From Candidatus Glassbacteria bacterium (GTDB taxonomy: Bacteria; Gemmatimonadota; Glassbacteria; GWA2-58-10): a DNA stretch of 45,004 bases. Positions 9,576 through 18,032 of the stretch are shown here, piece after piece; position 1 is the first letter of the stretch; each line of letters begins with the position of its first letter. The stretch covers positions 1-45,004 of the forward strand of contig VRUH01000030.1 of the NCBI GenBank assembly GCA_019456185.1. Reading direction: 5' to 3'. Below the pieces are notes generated by a model. That model searched no databases and was not told the origin of the DNA. It saw only the letters and a list, made by a program, of their open reading frames with translations. The position numbers and the translations under genes were made by a program.

Positions 9576-9896
9576 GTCACTGCAAGTGAATTGACGGTCG
9601 GGCCCACCAGCGATTTGCTGCCTATTCACACTTGCTATTTTCCCGACCAACTGGCCCAGGTTACATAGGCCCAAACGACTGCTTGTGACTAATTTTCCCC
9701 GCCCGGAGCCGCCCCTCGTTTGGTCAGCAATAGGACGTAGAGCCGACATCAATCTCCTGCCCCGTTTCAGGGATGCCGTTCAGTCAACGGATGGCATGGG
9801 TTGGGGGGTTCACGATGGCCTGCTTGACGCCCTTGAGGCGCATTTTCCCGGAGCATGGGGGAAATAACCATATACAAGGTGCCGCCGCAAACCGTC
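9576..9896. other. Intergenic region with dispersed-repeat-like segment
   Basis: No gene is supported. A segment at about 9720-9750 (GGTCAGCAATAGGACGTAGA) resembles, in the opposite orientation, sequence at about 13750-13780. Both read GGTCAGCAATA...GCCGACATC on one strand, so this looks like a short dispersed repeat. I see no clear terminator for either convergent gene. Confidence 0.35.
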
Positions 9897-11417
9897 CTAG
9901 CCCTTGCATGACCACAGGTCGAAGTACTTGTAGGTGGCGGTTTTTTCGTAGTGTTCAACGAAAGTCTCGGCGGATTTTCCGAACAAGGGATGGTTGTCGT
10001 TATAGCTTTGCAGGCGGAAGGGCGGCTCGTCCTTGGGGATCAGCCAGTGGCGGGTCCGGCATGAGGAAAATTCCTCGATCAGGTGGGGAGTCACGTCGAC
10101 GCCCACCGAACTGAGTTCCATGATCACATGGGAATCGACGATGACCGGTTGACCGGCGTAGGCCAGGACAGGCTTGACGAAGGTCAGGCGGTAGTTTTCG
10201 AATGACTGCCCGTAGCCCATCTGCACCGTTTCGCCCTGATAGCGCCTGGCGATCGCCATGACTTCCTCGGCCACCGTTTCCGCCTCCATCCTGTTCAGGT
10301 TGCGGTCCAGGCGCCGCTGCACCGGGATCGAGATCGCCAGCAGGACCGCCGGGATCAGCGCCAGCGCCGCCATCCGGGCCTTGGGCTTGTCTGCGAAGCC
10401 CCGTGAGAATCGCAGAACCGCGTCGACGGTGATGGGCGCCAGCGGCAGGAAATGATAAGGGCCGGCGGCGCTGAACGTGGCCGGATAGATGATGAAAAGA
10501 ATGCTGCCGCACAGAGCGGCGAAATAGACGGCGTCCCGCCCGTCCACGTGGTTCCGTCCCCTGGCCAGAAGAGCGAAGAGAACAAGAAGGGGCGAAAGGT
10601 AGGGCAGCAGGTAGCGAAGGGCGACCCACAACAGGCTGATATCATTCGACCTTCCCGTGACCTGCCTGGCCAGGCCCGACACGTAATCGACCAGGGAAAC
10701 CTGCTCCAGGGTAAAAGGCGCCAGGAAGACGACCAGCGAAAACAAAATGATGATGGCCAACTGGCGGATGTTCCGCCAGCCGCACAGATCGATCATCACC
10801 GGCAGGAAATAGATGAATGAGTGGACCCTGAAGTTGACCGCCAGCCCGATGCAGGCACCGATGATCAGATGGGGTGTCCACTTTCCGACGCTGTCGCGTG
10901 GAAGGTCCCTCGAGAAGATGGCCAGGGTGACCAGGAAGATGACGAACGGGTCCGGACGCACCCAAATGGTGTAGGGCGCGAACAGCAGCATGAAGGCGAG
11001 GAACATAAGCGTGCCGGCGCAGGCGTACGTGGGACCGAACCGCCGCCGCGCATACAGGAAAAAGAGCAACACCGCTCCCCCCGCCGCCAGTGAGTTGGCC
11101 AGCTTGCTGGCCGCGAGGGATCCGCCGGCAACGGCCAGGGCGCCGGCGTGGGTCAGGTAGATCATCGGCCCGTAATAGTTCCCGAAGATGGGCCACTCGC
11201 CGTGGCCTTGATACAGGGGGTGTCCCTCCAGCAGGCGCCAGGCGGCGATTCCCAGGTTGGGCTCGATGTGGTCGAAGAATCCTCCGACGCTTACATAGCG
11301 GACCATGGCGTAAGCCAGAAAGAACGCCGCCGTGGCCGCCGCCGCCGCCAGGGCGACGCCGAACGGGCCGAGTCTTTCCGTTGAAGGATGCACCATGTGA
11401 AATACCGGTGGCAGCAC
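9897..11417 (-). CDS. Polytopic membrane glycosyltransferase-like protein (PMT/ArnT-type, GT-C fold)
   Basis: About 506 residues with ten or more hydrophobic segments beginning near residue 22 and a soluble C-terminal domain of about 110 residues. The first periplasmic loop carries an acidic residue (GGFFDHIEPN) at the place where GT-C enzymes keep their catalytic Asp/Glu. Such enzymes transfer sugars from polyprenyl-phosphate donors in the periplasm, for example onto lipid A or a polysaccharide. The start is uncertain: GTG at 11417 lies 2 nt from the upstream stop, while an ATG at 11396 gives a slightly shorter protein. It is the last gene of a three-gene minus-strand polysaccharide operon. 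The acceptor is unknown. Confidence 0.7.
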   Translation of the reverse strand: MLPPVFHMVHPSTERLGPFGVALAAAAATAAFFLAYAMVRYVSVGGFFDHIEPNLGIAAWRLLEGHPLYQGHGEWPIFGNYYGPMIYLTHAGALAVAGGSLAASKLANSLAAGGAVLLFFLYARRRFGPTYACAGTLMFLAFMLLFAPYTIWVRPDPFVIFLVTLAIFSRDLPRDSVGKWTPHLIIGACIGLAVNFRVHSFIYFLPVMIDLCGWRNIRQLAIIILFSLVVFLAPFTLEQVSLVDYVSGLARQVTGRSNDISLLWVALRYLLPYLSPLLVLFALLARGRNHVDGRDAVYFAALCGSILFIIYPATFSAAGPYHFLPLAPITVDAVLRFSRGFADKPKARMAALALIPAVLLAISIPVQRRLDRNLNRMEAETVAEEVMAIARRYQGETVQMGYGQSFENYRLTFVKPVLAYAGQPVIVDSHVIMELSSVGVDVTPHLIEEFSSCRTRHWLIPKDEPPFRLQSYNDNHPLFGKSAETFVEHYEKTATYKYFDLWSCKG

Positions 11418-11418
11418 C

Positions 11419-12546
11419 TTACCCGGCGCTAGAGCATGTTTTGGCCATCTCCGTGGCGGCGGTGATCACGGCATCATGGTCCAGGCGGGCGACGCAAGGC
11501 CACATGCCGTTCTCCGCCGGCAGCGAGCATGCGCCGAGGCAGCCTTCGCAGGGCATGGTTTGATACAGGAAACGCACCTTGGGCGGAGTTAACGACGCGT
11601 CATATGGCACCATCTCGCCGACATAGGCGGCACTGGCGAGACACAGGGTAGGCGCCCCCACGACGCCGGCCAAATGCATGCAGGCGGTATCGACCGAGAT
11701 CACCAGATCCGCCGCCCTGAGCCGCGCCACCAAATCGTGAAAATTCGAGCCATCGAACTCGACGTTGGCCATCGCCAGCAGCTCCTGGAATTCAGGATTG
11801 CGCTCAAGATCGGATGGCCCGCCGGTGATGACGATACGGCAGTCGCCCGGCAACTGCTCGACAATACGCCGGTACAGTTCAACCGGGCTCTGTTTTTCCT
11901 TAACCGCCGAGAATGGCTGGATAAGCACCAACGGCCCCGGCTCATTGGCCGCTGGCGGCAACCGGTTTTCAGCTATGCATGGCTCGGGCAACGGCGCTTT
12001 GGTTCCACTAAGCCAGTCGGCGAAGCGGTGCCAGCGCAACACCTTGTTCAGGTGTTTTCCGCCGCTGTCGAACAGGCGGTCATAAAGGCTCCGGTTGGCC
12101 TTCAGATCGGCGTCGTATTTGGCCCATGGGCGGGGCTCCATGGCCAATGTTTCCGGCGCTTCGCAGGCGGCAACCAGGGCTTCATCCAGGTGTGGGTGGC
12201 GCAGATAATCGGTATGGACGACCAGACGGGTGTTGGCGGCGAATAGGCGCTCGCAGACGCCGCACCTATATGAAAGATCCTTGCGCAAGCGTCCGAAGTC
12301 CACCGTTTCCACGCTCACTCGCCCCGGGAAAAGGAAGGCCATCTTGTCCGATCCCTTCCGCAACAGGACCGTCACCGCTTCGCCGTCGTTCGCCAAGGCC
12401 AGAAAGCGGGGCAACACCAGGGCGAAAAGAACGGTGTCGCCGAGGCCGCCGCTGGAAACCAATAATACGCCGTGAGGTTCGCCGGGGCGCTTGGAGGAGC
12501 GGCGCCTGAAAGCCTGATAGCGATCCTGCAGCTTGAACAGCTTCAC
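11419..12546 (-). CDS. Glycosyltransferase family 9 (heptosyltransferase-like)
   Basis: 375 residues with the GT9/GT-B layout. The N-terminal half has the glycine loop SSGGLGDTVLF; the nucleotide-sugar half has ISVDTACMHLAGVVGAPTL (about 285-304), the most conserved GT9 block. A C-terminal Cys cluster (CEGCLGAC, later a Cys in MWPCVA) is common in heptosyltransferase-like proteins of alphaproteobacteria. It probably adds a heptose-like sugar to LPS core or a capsule on the cytosolic side of the inner membrane. It starts with GTG, 16 nt after the DUF6165 gene, and the next gene begins 1-2 nt after its stop, so translation is likely coupled. Confidence 0.82.
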   Translation of the reverse strand: MKLFKLQDRYQAFRRRSSKRPGEPHGVLLVSSGGLGDTVLFALVLPRFLALANDGEAVTVLLRKGSDKMAFLFPGRVSVETVDFGRLRKDLSYRCGVCERLFAANTRLVVHTDYLRHPHLDEALVAACEAPETLAMEPRPWAKYDADLKANRSLYDRLFDSGGKHLNKVLRWHRFADWLSGTKAPLPEPCIAENRLPPAANEPGPLVLIQPFSAVKEKQSPVELYRRIVEQLPGDCRIVITGGPSDLERNPEFQELLAMANVEFDGSNFHDLVARLRAADLVISVDTACMHLAGVVGAPTLCLASAAYVGEMVPYDASLTPPKVRFLYQTMPCEGCLGACSLPAENGMWPCVARLDHDAVITAATEMAKTCSSAG

Positions 12547-12562
12547 TTAGCGACCTTTGGTA

Positions 12563-12955
12563 TCAGTAGGCGGCATAGGATTTTTCTTCGATAATACGCG
12601 ATCCGAGAAGCAGGTTTATTTCCTTCTTAAGCGCCGCACGTTTGTCGTTTGTCATGTAAACGGCGCGGGCCAGTTCGATGAAGGTGTCGCCGAAATCCTT
12701 ATTGCGTTGGCAGTCGCGGATGTTGTCCTCGATCACCCAGAGTTTCTCGTTGACGCCCCTCAATTCCATGGTCAACCGGTCAAGCTCCTGGGATGGCTGG
12801 ATTGCGGAATCGCGCGACGCGACAAGTGTTTCCCATTCGAAACGCACGTTTCTTATTTTCTCCTCGTCGTCCATGCGCTCCAGCTTGATCTCCAGGATGG
12901 TGATTTTGTCGATCAGTTCGCCCGGGGCGATTTCGACGGTTATGGTTTTCGGCAC
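12563..12955 (-). CDS. DUF6165 family protein
   Basis: 130 residues, mostly predicted helix, beginning MPKTITVEIAPGELIDKITI, the recognisable start of the DUF6165 family. Members of this family often sit in LPS or capsule gene clusters, and the two glycosyltransferase genes directly downstream fit. The biochemical role is unknown. It is the first intact gene of the operon. The broken cupin gene ends 54 nt upstream on the same strand, so it was probably part of the same transcript before its disruption. Confidence 0.75.
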   Translation of the reverse strand: MPKTITVEIAPGELIDKITILEIKLERMDDEEKIRNVRFEWETLVASRDSAIQPSQELDRLTMELRGVNEKLWVIEDNIRDCQRNKDFGDTFIELARAVYMTNDKRAALKKEINLLLGSRIIEEKSYAAY

Positions 12956-13008
12956 TTTAACTTTCTCCGTTTATCCATGGGGGTTGTCCATGGGGGGTGC
13001 CTTACGGT

Positions 13009-13460
13009 TCAGGCGCGGTCGAAATCATCCTCAATGCGCACGATGTCATCCTCGCCCGGATAATACCAAGGGGCACTGATAATGACCCATAGAGATCGCC
13101 TCGGCGTGCCGCCGGGTAGGAGGAAAGCCGCCGGCGATGCGGTGACATCGTCAAGGCTTTTCGACGCCCTCCGGCGGTACGCCGAGGCGACCGGAGGCGG
13201 CTTTCCAAGGCTTTCGGACAGCGTCGCGCGGCCCTTGTGATGGGCCGCCATCACGGCGGGCCACGCTCCTAGCCGAAAGCCTTGGAAAGCCGTCTCTATG
13301 GGTCATTATCAGTGCCCCTTGGTATAAGCTCCAGATTGCACTTCGATGATATGCAGCGGTTCCTTTCCGGGATTTTCCAGGCGGTGCTTGCCGCCGTGGA
13401 ATACCGCTCCATGACCCGAGCAGCCGTCAGGACGATGGAGGCGTAAATATATGGAGCGGC
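13009..13460 (-). pseudogene. Cupin (phosphomannose-isomerase-type C-terminal domain) interrupted by a MITE
   Basis: Two pieces in the same frame lie on either side of an inserted element. Upstream piece (about 13460-13328): HGGKHRLENPGKEPLHIIEV then QSGAY. Downstream piece (13063-13009): PGEDDIVRIEDDFDRA then stop. Removing the element plus one copy of its 3-bp target duplication joins QSGAY to PGEDDIVR in frame, which matches the usual spacing of type-II phosphomannose isomerase cupins. The cupin start is missing or scrambled before about 13460, so the gene was probably already damaged. Its ancestral job would be sugar-nucleotide metabolism for the polysaccharide genes downstream. Confidence 0.75.
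13064..13324. mobile_element. MITE copy 1 (261 bp), inserted in the cupin gene
   Basis: Terminal inverted repeats of about 34 bp start TACCAAGGGGCACTGATAAT. The element is flanked by a 3-bp duplication TAA (13061-13063 and 13325-13327). There is no transposase inside. Its first about 145 bp nearly match the copy at 42741, and it carries about 100 bp of extra internal sequence. TNA-type 3-bp duplications suggest mobilisation by an IS5-family (IS1031-like) transposase; none is in the window. Confidence 0.85.
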
Positions 13461-13502
13461 GGGGCGAATTGAAACCGTTTTCCAGGCTCCGCCATTGCGC
13501 CA

Positions 13503-13657
13503 GCCGCCCTTGAGCGGCTGAAAAATGGTGATGATGTCGCCTTCGTTCAGGTGCCGTTTGCGGCGTTCTTCATCCGCCACCGTTTCATCGTTGACCAGAA
13601 GGGCATAGTACCGTTGAGGCCGGGTAACCGATAATGTGCCGAGGTAGTACCATCTAC
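13503..13657 (-). pseudogene. MoaD/ThiS-like ubiquitin-fold remnant with frameshifts
   Basis: One frame reads LLVNDETVADEERRKRHLNE then GDIITIFQPLKGG, closely resembling the second half of MoaD/ThiS sulfur carriers, including the terminal Gly-Gly. A different frame just upstream reads VDGTT and PGLNGTMP, the expected preceding blocks. A one-base deletion in a C run near 13598 would explain the break. No stop follows GG; the frame runs on with TGG where TGA would be expected. I read this as a decayed sulfur-carrier-like gene that preceded the cupin. Chance resemblance cannot be excluded without a search. Confidence 0.4.
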
Positions 13658-13860
13658 CGGAACGTCCGCTTCGGGTCCAGGGACGGACCAAACCGCGCCC
13701 ACCATAGGAGGTCTCCTCTATGTCCCTAAGCGGTCGAACAGGGGTGCGATGTCGGCTTTACCTCATATTGCTGACCAATTGGAGGACGGCTTCGGGAGGG
13801 CTGTCGAAATCGAGGGGAAGTGCCAACGGTGTAGGCACAAGGAGCCGGGAACCAAAACTC

Positions 13861-13927
13861 CTAACCCCTTTATTTAATTGGCGCGCCCGACAGGATTCGA
13901 ACCTGTGACCTCTGCCTTCGGAGGGCA
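13861..13927. repeat. attachment-site copy 1: 3' half of tRNA-Arg plus downstream flank
   Basis: Matches the intact tRNA-Arg at 42613-42689 (minus strand) over its 3' 49 nt, from the CCA end through the anticodon loop (to GAGGGCA). A further about 16-18 bp of downstream flank (CTAACCCC...AATTGG) is similar. This is the signature left by a tyrosine integrase using the tRNA 3' end. The P4-type integrase begins 150 bp to the right. Confidence 0.88.
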
Positions 13928-14021
13928 TGTGTATAGGCTTCTTGCTGTTTCCTAGCGTATCATAAACCCGCACAAAACAAGGGTTTTTCTATCATCACCT
14001 TGCATGGCGTTTCCGCTTGTT

Positions 14022-14051
14022 TGATTGCTAGTGATTGCTATATGATTGCTA
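14022..14051 (+). promoter_or_regulatory. Three helically phased direct repeats upstream of the integrase
   Basis: TGATTGCTA occurs at 14022-14030, 14032-14040 and 14043-14051, spaced 10-11 bp so that all three face one side of the helix. Their place between att copy 1 and the integrase start suggests arm-type sites for integrase or a recombination directionality factor, or an autoregulatory operator. Confidence 0.5.
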
Positions 14052-14075
14052 GACATGCAAATGAGGGGTGGGGCC

Positions 14076-15335
14076 ATGAAATCCAAAATCACCAAAAGGA
14101 CGGTGGATGCGGCCAAGTCCGGCAGGCGGGATTCGTTCATTTGGGATACCGAGACCAGGGGCTTCGGGTTGAAGGTGACCCCGGTGGGAAACAAGGTATA
14201 TCTGTTCCAGTACCGATGGCCCGGCGAGAAGTACGCCCAGCGAATTACCATCGGCAAGCATGGCGACCCCTGGACGGCGGATAAAGCCCGCACGGAAGCG
14301 GAAAAGTACCGGGGGGACGTGAAGCGCGGAATCAACCCTGCAGCCCTCAAGAACGCGGAGAAGGCGGAAAAGTCGGTTTCCGAATTGTGTGACCAGTACC
14401 TTGCCGAAGGGTGCGAGACCAAGAAGCCGTCCACCCTGGCAACCGACCGGGGACGGATCGAGCACCACATCAAGCCGCTGCTGGGCCGCAAGCGCGTCAA
14501 GGACGTTACCCCAAACGACATCAAACGGTTCATGAAGGACGTGGCCGCCGGGAAGACCGCCGCCGACATCAAGACCGGGCCGCGTGGCAGGGCCATTGTC
14601 GAGGGCGGCAGGGGCACCGCTACCCGCACCGTTGGCCTGCTGGGCGGAATTTTCTCGTTTGCCGTTGGCGAGGGTATGCGCCACGACAACCCGGTTCGCG
14701 GGGTAAAGAGGTTCGCGGACAGGAAGGACGAGAGATACCTGTCCCCCGATGAACTGGCCCGCCTGGGCGATGCCCTGACAACCGCCGAGCGGGAAGGCGA
14801 AAACGCCGTCGCCATAGCGGGTGTCCGGCTGTTGGTTCTGACGGGATGCCGCAAATCGGAAATCCTCACCCTGAAATGGGAGCACGTCGATTTCGACCGC
14901 GCATGTCTTCGACTGCCCGATTCCAAGACGGGCGAGAGGACCATTCCCATGGGGGCGCCCGCCCTTGAATTGCTGGCCTCATTGCCCGGCATCGAGGGCA
15001 ACCCCTATGTTCTCCCTGGCGAGAAACATGGGCATCACCTTGTCGGGCTCCCAAGGGTGTGGGAGCGGCTAAGGAAGCGGGCCGGGTTGGAGGATGTGCG
15101 GCTGCATGACCTGAGGCACAGTTTCGCCAGCGTCGGCGCCGGTGCCGGGATGGGCCTGCCGGTGGTCGGCAAACTGCTGGGCCACCGCGACCCCAAGACG
15201 ACGGCTCGATACGCCCACATCGCCGCCGACCCCGCCAAGGTCGCCGCCGACCGGATCGCCGGAACCATCGCCGCCGCCATGAAGGGCGAGAAAGAGAACG
15301 GCGCGGAGATAATCAAGCTGCCGCGCAATGCTTAG
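14076..15335 (+). CDS. Tyrosine integrase, P4/CP4-57 type
   Basis: About 419 residues. The N-terminal DUF4102-type arm-binding domain (MKSKITKRTVDAAK ... RGFGLKVTP ... QRITIGKHG) is followed by a SAM-like core-binding domain and a catalytic domain. Visible catalytic residues are Arg in LTGCRKSEIL, His-x-x-Arg in HDLRHSFAS, His in LGHRDPKTTARYAH, and the nucleophile Tyr in that last block. An upstream in-frame ATG exists at 14046, but the ATG at 14076 fits the family start and has a GAGGGG ribosome site. It lies next to att copy 1 and probably drove integration of the 13.9-32.6 kb segment at tRNA-Arg. Confidence 0.9.
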   Translation: MKSKITKRTVDAAKSGRRDSFIWDTETRGFGLKVTPVGNKVYLFQYRWPGEKYAQRITIGKHGDPWTADKARTEAEKYRGDVKRGINPAALKNAEKAEKSVSELCDQYLAEGCETKKPSTLATDRGRIEHHIKPLLGRKRVKDVTPNDIKRFMKDVAAGKTAADIKTGPRGRAIVEGGRGTATRTVGLLGGIFSFAVGEGMRHDNPVRGVKRFADRKDERYLSPDELARLGDALTTAEREGENAVAIAGVRLLVLTGCRKSEILTLKWEHVDFDRACLRLPDSKTGERTIPMGAPALELLASLPGIEGNPYVLPGEKHGHHLVGLPRVWERLRKRAGLEDVRLHDLRHSFASVGAGAGMGLPVVGKLLGHRDPKTTARYAHIAADPAKVAADRIAGTIAAAMKGEKENGAEIIKLPRNA

Positions 15336-15407
15336 CTGAAGCCCGAAGCTTCGCCGGGCGAACCAACATCGCCAACAACGCGGCCAAGACCTACGCCGAC
15401 AGCGAGG

Positions 15408-15569
15408 GCGAGGGCTCAAGGGAAGGTGCTTGGCCGCCCCAAGGTGAACGGTGATATCGAGAAGGCTGTCCTGGCCGCCAGGGCGGAGGGAACGGGTAAG
15501 AGGAAGATATCCAAGCGGTTGGGTATTGGGATCAGCACCATCAACCGGATACTTGCAAAGGCGGCTTAG
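15408..15569 (+). pseudogene. Serine resolvase/invertase, C-terminal fragment
   Basis: An open stretch of 53 codons reads ARAQGKVLGRPK, then a helix-turn-helix (RAEGTGKRKISKRLGIGIST, then INRILAKAA) and a stop. This is the hinge and DNA-binding end of a Hin/Tn3-type serine recombinase. The catalytic domain is absent; upstream DNA to the integrase stop shows none of it. It is a relic of another mobile element at the island edge. Confidence 0.75.
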
Positions 15570-15719
15570 ATCAGCCCCAGGAAACGAACGGACGGATCCC
15601 ATTTGGGATCGGGTTATGGGGGGCGCCCGAAAAACGGGACTCCGGGCGGCTGTCGTGTCCGAGCTGGACCGCACGATCAATTTGATTTACACACGACGGC
15701 AATATTCAATCCATCATTC

Positions 15720-15986
15720 AGGGGGGATCTGGCTGCCACCATCGAACGCAACCTGGATCGCATTCCCCACATCCAGATCGCCGACTCCCCGGGTCGGAAC
15801 GAGCCGGGCGCCGGGGAGATCAATTACGCCTTTCTGTTCGGATGGCTCGACAGGCTGGGATATCGGGGGTGGGTCGGCTGCGAATACCGGCCGCGCGCGA
15901 CGACCCTCGACGGTCTCGGCTGGATCGCCCCTTGGTATTATCAGCCGGAAGCCACCGCCAGGGAGCGCTCGGGAGAGGAGGAATCA
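15720..15986 (+). pseudogene. hyi: Hydroxypyruvate isomerase, C-terminal part, running in frame into the next gene
   Basis: The frame reads GDLAATIERNLDRIPHIQIA, DSPGRNEPGAGEINY and later DRLGYRGWVGCEYRP, which are diagnostic C-terminal blocks of Hyi (TIM-barrel xylose-isomerase-like fold, hydroxypyruvate to tartronate semialdehyde). About two thirds of the enzyme is missing; sequence before about 15720 does not match. No stop separates it from the downstream reductase: the frame passes through ...ERSGEEES and enters MAKVGF. Loss of the N-terminal half probably came with the recombination that left the resolvase scrap just upstream. The active site is incomplete, so the fragment should be inactive. 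Confidence 0.75.
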
Positions 15987-16871
15987 ATGGCAAAAGTAGG
16001 CTTTATCGGTGTTGGCATCATGGGGTGCCCGATGACCGGTCATCTGATCGACGGCGGCCACGAGTTGTTCGTCAACGACCTTGACCCTATCCCCAAGGGG
16101 CTTCTGGACGCCGGTGCGCAAACCTGCTCTTCGGCCAAGGAAGCGGCCGAAAAAAGCGACGTGATCATCATCATGGTTCCCGACACGCCCGATGTCGAGA
16201 CGGTCCTGTTCGGCCAGGGCGGCGTCGCAGAAGGCCTGAGCGGGGGGAAGATCGTTGTCGACATGAGCTCGATTTCGCCGATCGATACCAAGGCCTTCGC
16301 CGCGAAAATCAACGACCTTGGCTGCCCCTACCTGGATGCCCCTGTCTCCGGCGGTGAGGTCGGGGCCAAGGCGGCGAGTCTGACCATCATGGTCGGCGGT
16401 CCCCAAGACGCATTCGACAAGGTCAAGCCCCTGTTCGAGTCGATGGGCAAGAACATCACCCTGGTCGGCGGCAACGGCGACGGCCAGACGGCGAAGGTCG
16501 CCAACCAGATCATCGTCGCCCTGACCATCGAGGCGGTCGGCGAGGCCCTGCTGTTTGCTTCCAAGGCCGGCGCCGATCCGGCCAAGGTGCGCGAGGCCCT
16601 GCTGGGGGGCTTCGCTTCCTCCAAGATTCTCGAGATTCACGGGGAACGCATGATCAAACGCACATTCGATCCGGGGTTCCGCATCGAGTTGCACCAGAAG
16701 GATCTGAACCTGGCCCTGTCGAACGCCCGCAAGCTGGCGATATCGCTGCCCAACACGGCGACCTGTCAGGAACTGTTCAACGCCTGCGCGTCACGGGGCG
16801 GCAGGGACTGGGACCATTCGGCCATGGTCCGGGCGCTGGAGATCCTGGCCAGCCACGAAATAGGCGATTAG
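15987..16871 (+). CDS. glxR: 2-hydroxy-3-oxopropionate (tartronate semialdehyde) reductase
   Basis: 294 residues of the beta-hydroxyacid dehydrogenase family. NAD(P) loop GFIGVGIMGCPM at the N terminus, substrate block DAPVSGGEVGAKAASLTIMV, and the catalytic Lys in GDGQTAKVANQI. Context next to hyi favours tartronate semialdehyde to D-glycerate, the second step of glyoxylate or hydroxypyruvate use; closely related 3-hydroxyisobutyrate dehydrogenase is less likely. The ATG at 15987 has a GGAGAGGAGG ribosome site. The same frame is open far upstream through the hyi fragment, so a longer fusion product is formally possible. Confidence 0.88.
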   Translation: MAKVGFIGVGIMGCPMTGHLIDGGHELFVNDLDPIPKGLLDAGAQTCSSAKEAAEKSDVIIIMVPDTPDVETVLFGQGGVAEGLSGGKIVVDMSSISPIDTKAFAAKINDLGCPYLDAPVSGGEVGAKAASLTIMVGGPQDAFDKVKPLFESMGKNITLVGGNGDGQTAKVANQIIVALTIEAVGEALLFASKAGADPAKVREALLGGFASSKILEIHGERMIKRTFDPGFRIELHQKDLNLALSNARKLAISLPNTATCQELFNACASRGGRDWDHSAMVRALEILASHEIGD

Positions 16872-16919
16872 CGTGATCGGGCTCCACCGGGGCCACGCGA
16901 TCTTCCGGGGTGCGGCAGA

Positions 16920-17912
16920 ATGAAAATCGTTCAATTCGGAGATTTCGGCCCCCCCGGACAGGTCGCCTCCTGGATCGAGACCGACGAGCCGGAATCGCCT
17001 GGCAACGGCGAAGTCCTGGTCGAGGTCGAGGCCTTTCCGATCAACCCCGTCGATCTCCTGATCATTTCCGGCAATTACGCCTCGAAGCCGCCGCTGCCGG
17101 CGATTCCCGGTTCTGAAGGGGTTGGCCGGGTGGTCGAGGTGGGGCCGTCCGTCGAGCATGTCGGCGCGGGCGATAGGGTGCTGCTGATGGGACGCGAGAA
17201 CTGGGTTCAACGGAAGCTGGTTCCAGGGGAGCAGTTGATCAAGCTGCCGTCCGGGGCCGATATCGCGCAACTGGCGATGCTGAAAATCAATCCGGCGACG
17301 GCCCGCTTGATGCTCAGGAATTACGTCGACCTCGGTCCAGGGGATTGGGTCATCCAGGACGCGGCGAACTCCGGGGTCGGCAACTACCTGATCCGCCTTG
17401 CCGCCGCCGAGGGCCTGCGGACCGTCAACGTCGTGCGCCGCAAGGAACTGATCGCGCCGTTGAAGGAAATGGGAGGCGATGTCGTCCTGATCGACGGAAA
17501 GGACCTTCCCCAAAGGATCGCCGCGGCGACGGGCAACGCCGAGATCCGGCTCGCCATCGACGCCGTCGCCGGCGACATATGCGACAGGCTCGCGGCCTCG
17601 CTGGCCGAGGGCGGGACAATCGTCAATTACGGGCTGTTAAGCGGAAATCCTTGCGCGGTGTCGCCCTTGAACGTGGTGTTCCGGGGCATCACGCTTACCG
17701 GCTTCTGGCTGGTCAAGGCCCTGGGCGCCATGGCCCGGGAGGATATCCGGTCCCTCTACGACAAGCTTGTGGAGCAATTGGTCGAGGGCGTGCTCCACGT
17801 CGAGATCGAGAAAGCCTACCCGATCGAGGACATCAAGACGGCGCTGGAACACGCGGGCAGGGAATCCCGAAACGGCAAAATCCTGGTCATGCCCAACGGG
17901 CCTGTCGGCTGA
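16920..17912 (+). CDS. Medium-chain dehydrogenase/reductase, quinone oxidoreductase/enoyl reductase type
   Basis: 330 residues with the zinc-free MDR layout. N-terminal GroES-like domain (INPVDLLIISGNY, IPGSEGVGRVVEVG), then a Rossmann domain with NSGVGNYLIRLAAAEGL. The Cys/His zinc ligands of alcohol dehydrogenases are absent. The closest groups are MECR-like 2-enoyl reductases and quinone oxidoreductases; the substrate cannot be read from sequence. It follows the tartronate semialdehyde reductase by 48 nt on the same strand and may handle an aldehyde or quinone by-product in that pathway (inference). Confidence 0.75.
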   Translation: MKIVQFGDFGPPGQVASWIETDEPESPGNGEVLVEVEAFPINPVDLLIISGNYASKPPLPAIPGSEGVGRVVEVGPSVEHVGAGDRVLLMGRENWVQRKLVPGEQLIKLPSGADIAQLAMLKINPATARLMLRNYVDLGPGDWVIQDAANSGVGNYLIRLAAAEGLRTVNVVRRKELIAPLKEMGGDVVLIDGKDLPQRIAAATGNAEIRLAIDAVAGDICDRLAASLAEGGTIVNYGLLSGNPCAVSPLNVVFRGITLTGFWLVKALGAMAREDIRSLYDKLVEQLVEGVLHVEIEKAYPIEDIKTALEHAGRESRNGKILVMPNGPVG

Positions 17913-18032
17913 AACGCTTTCCAGGCCCTTCATGGTGTCCGTCGCTTGCGGCGTGTCGTATCTCCAAAGGTCCGAGTCCTTGTGCGTCCATCGACAAAAT
18001 CAGGGCCTTGGCCGGAAACGGTTGGGGCCTTA

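Larger units (their letters stand above)
13706..14075. other. Left edge of the tRNA-Arg islands, no gene
   Basis: Holds the att copy (13861-13927) and the phased repeats before the integrase (14022-14051), both listed separately, plus a dispersed-repeat-like segment near 13750-13780. The short plus-strand frame ending at 13908 is only a reading of the tRNA antisense (WRARQDSNL) and is not a gene. Confidence 0.6.

Noticed and set aside
13720-13908. Plus-strand frame ending [10 protein letters not shown]
   Set aside because: The tail is antisense tRNA-Arg sequence in an att copy, a common mis-annotation; the front has no coding character.
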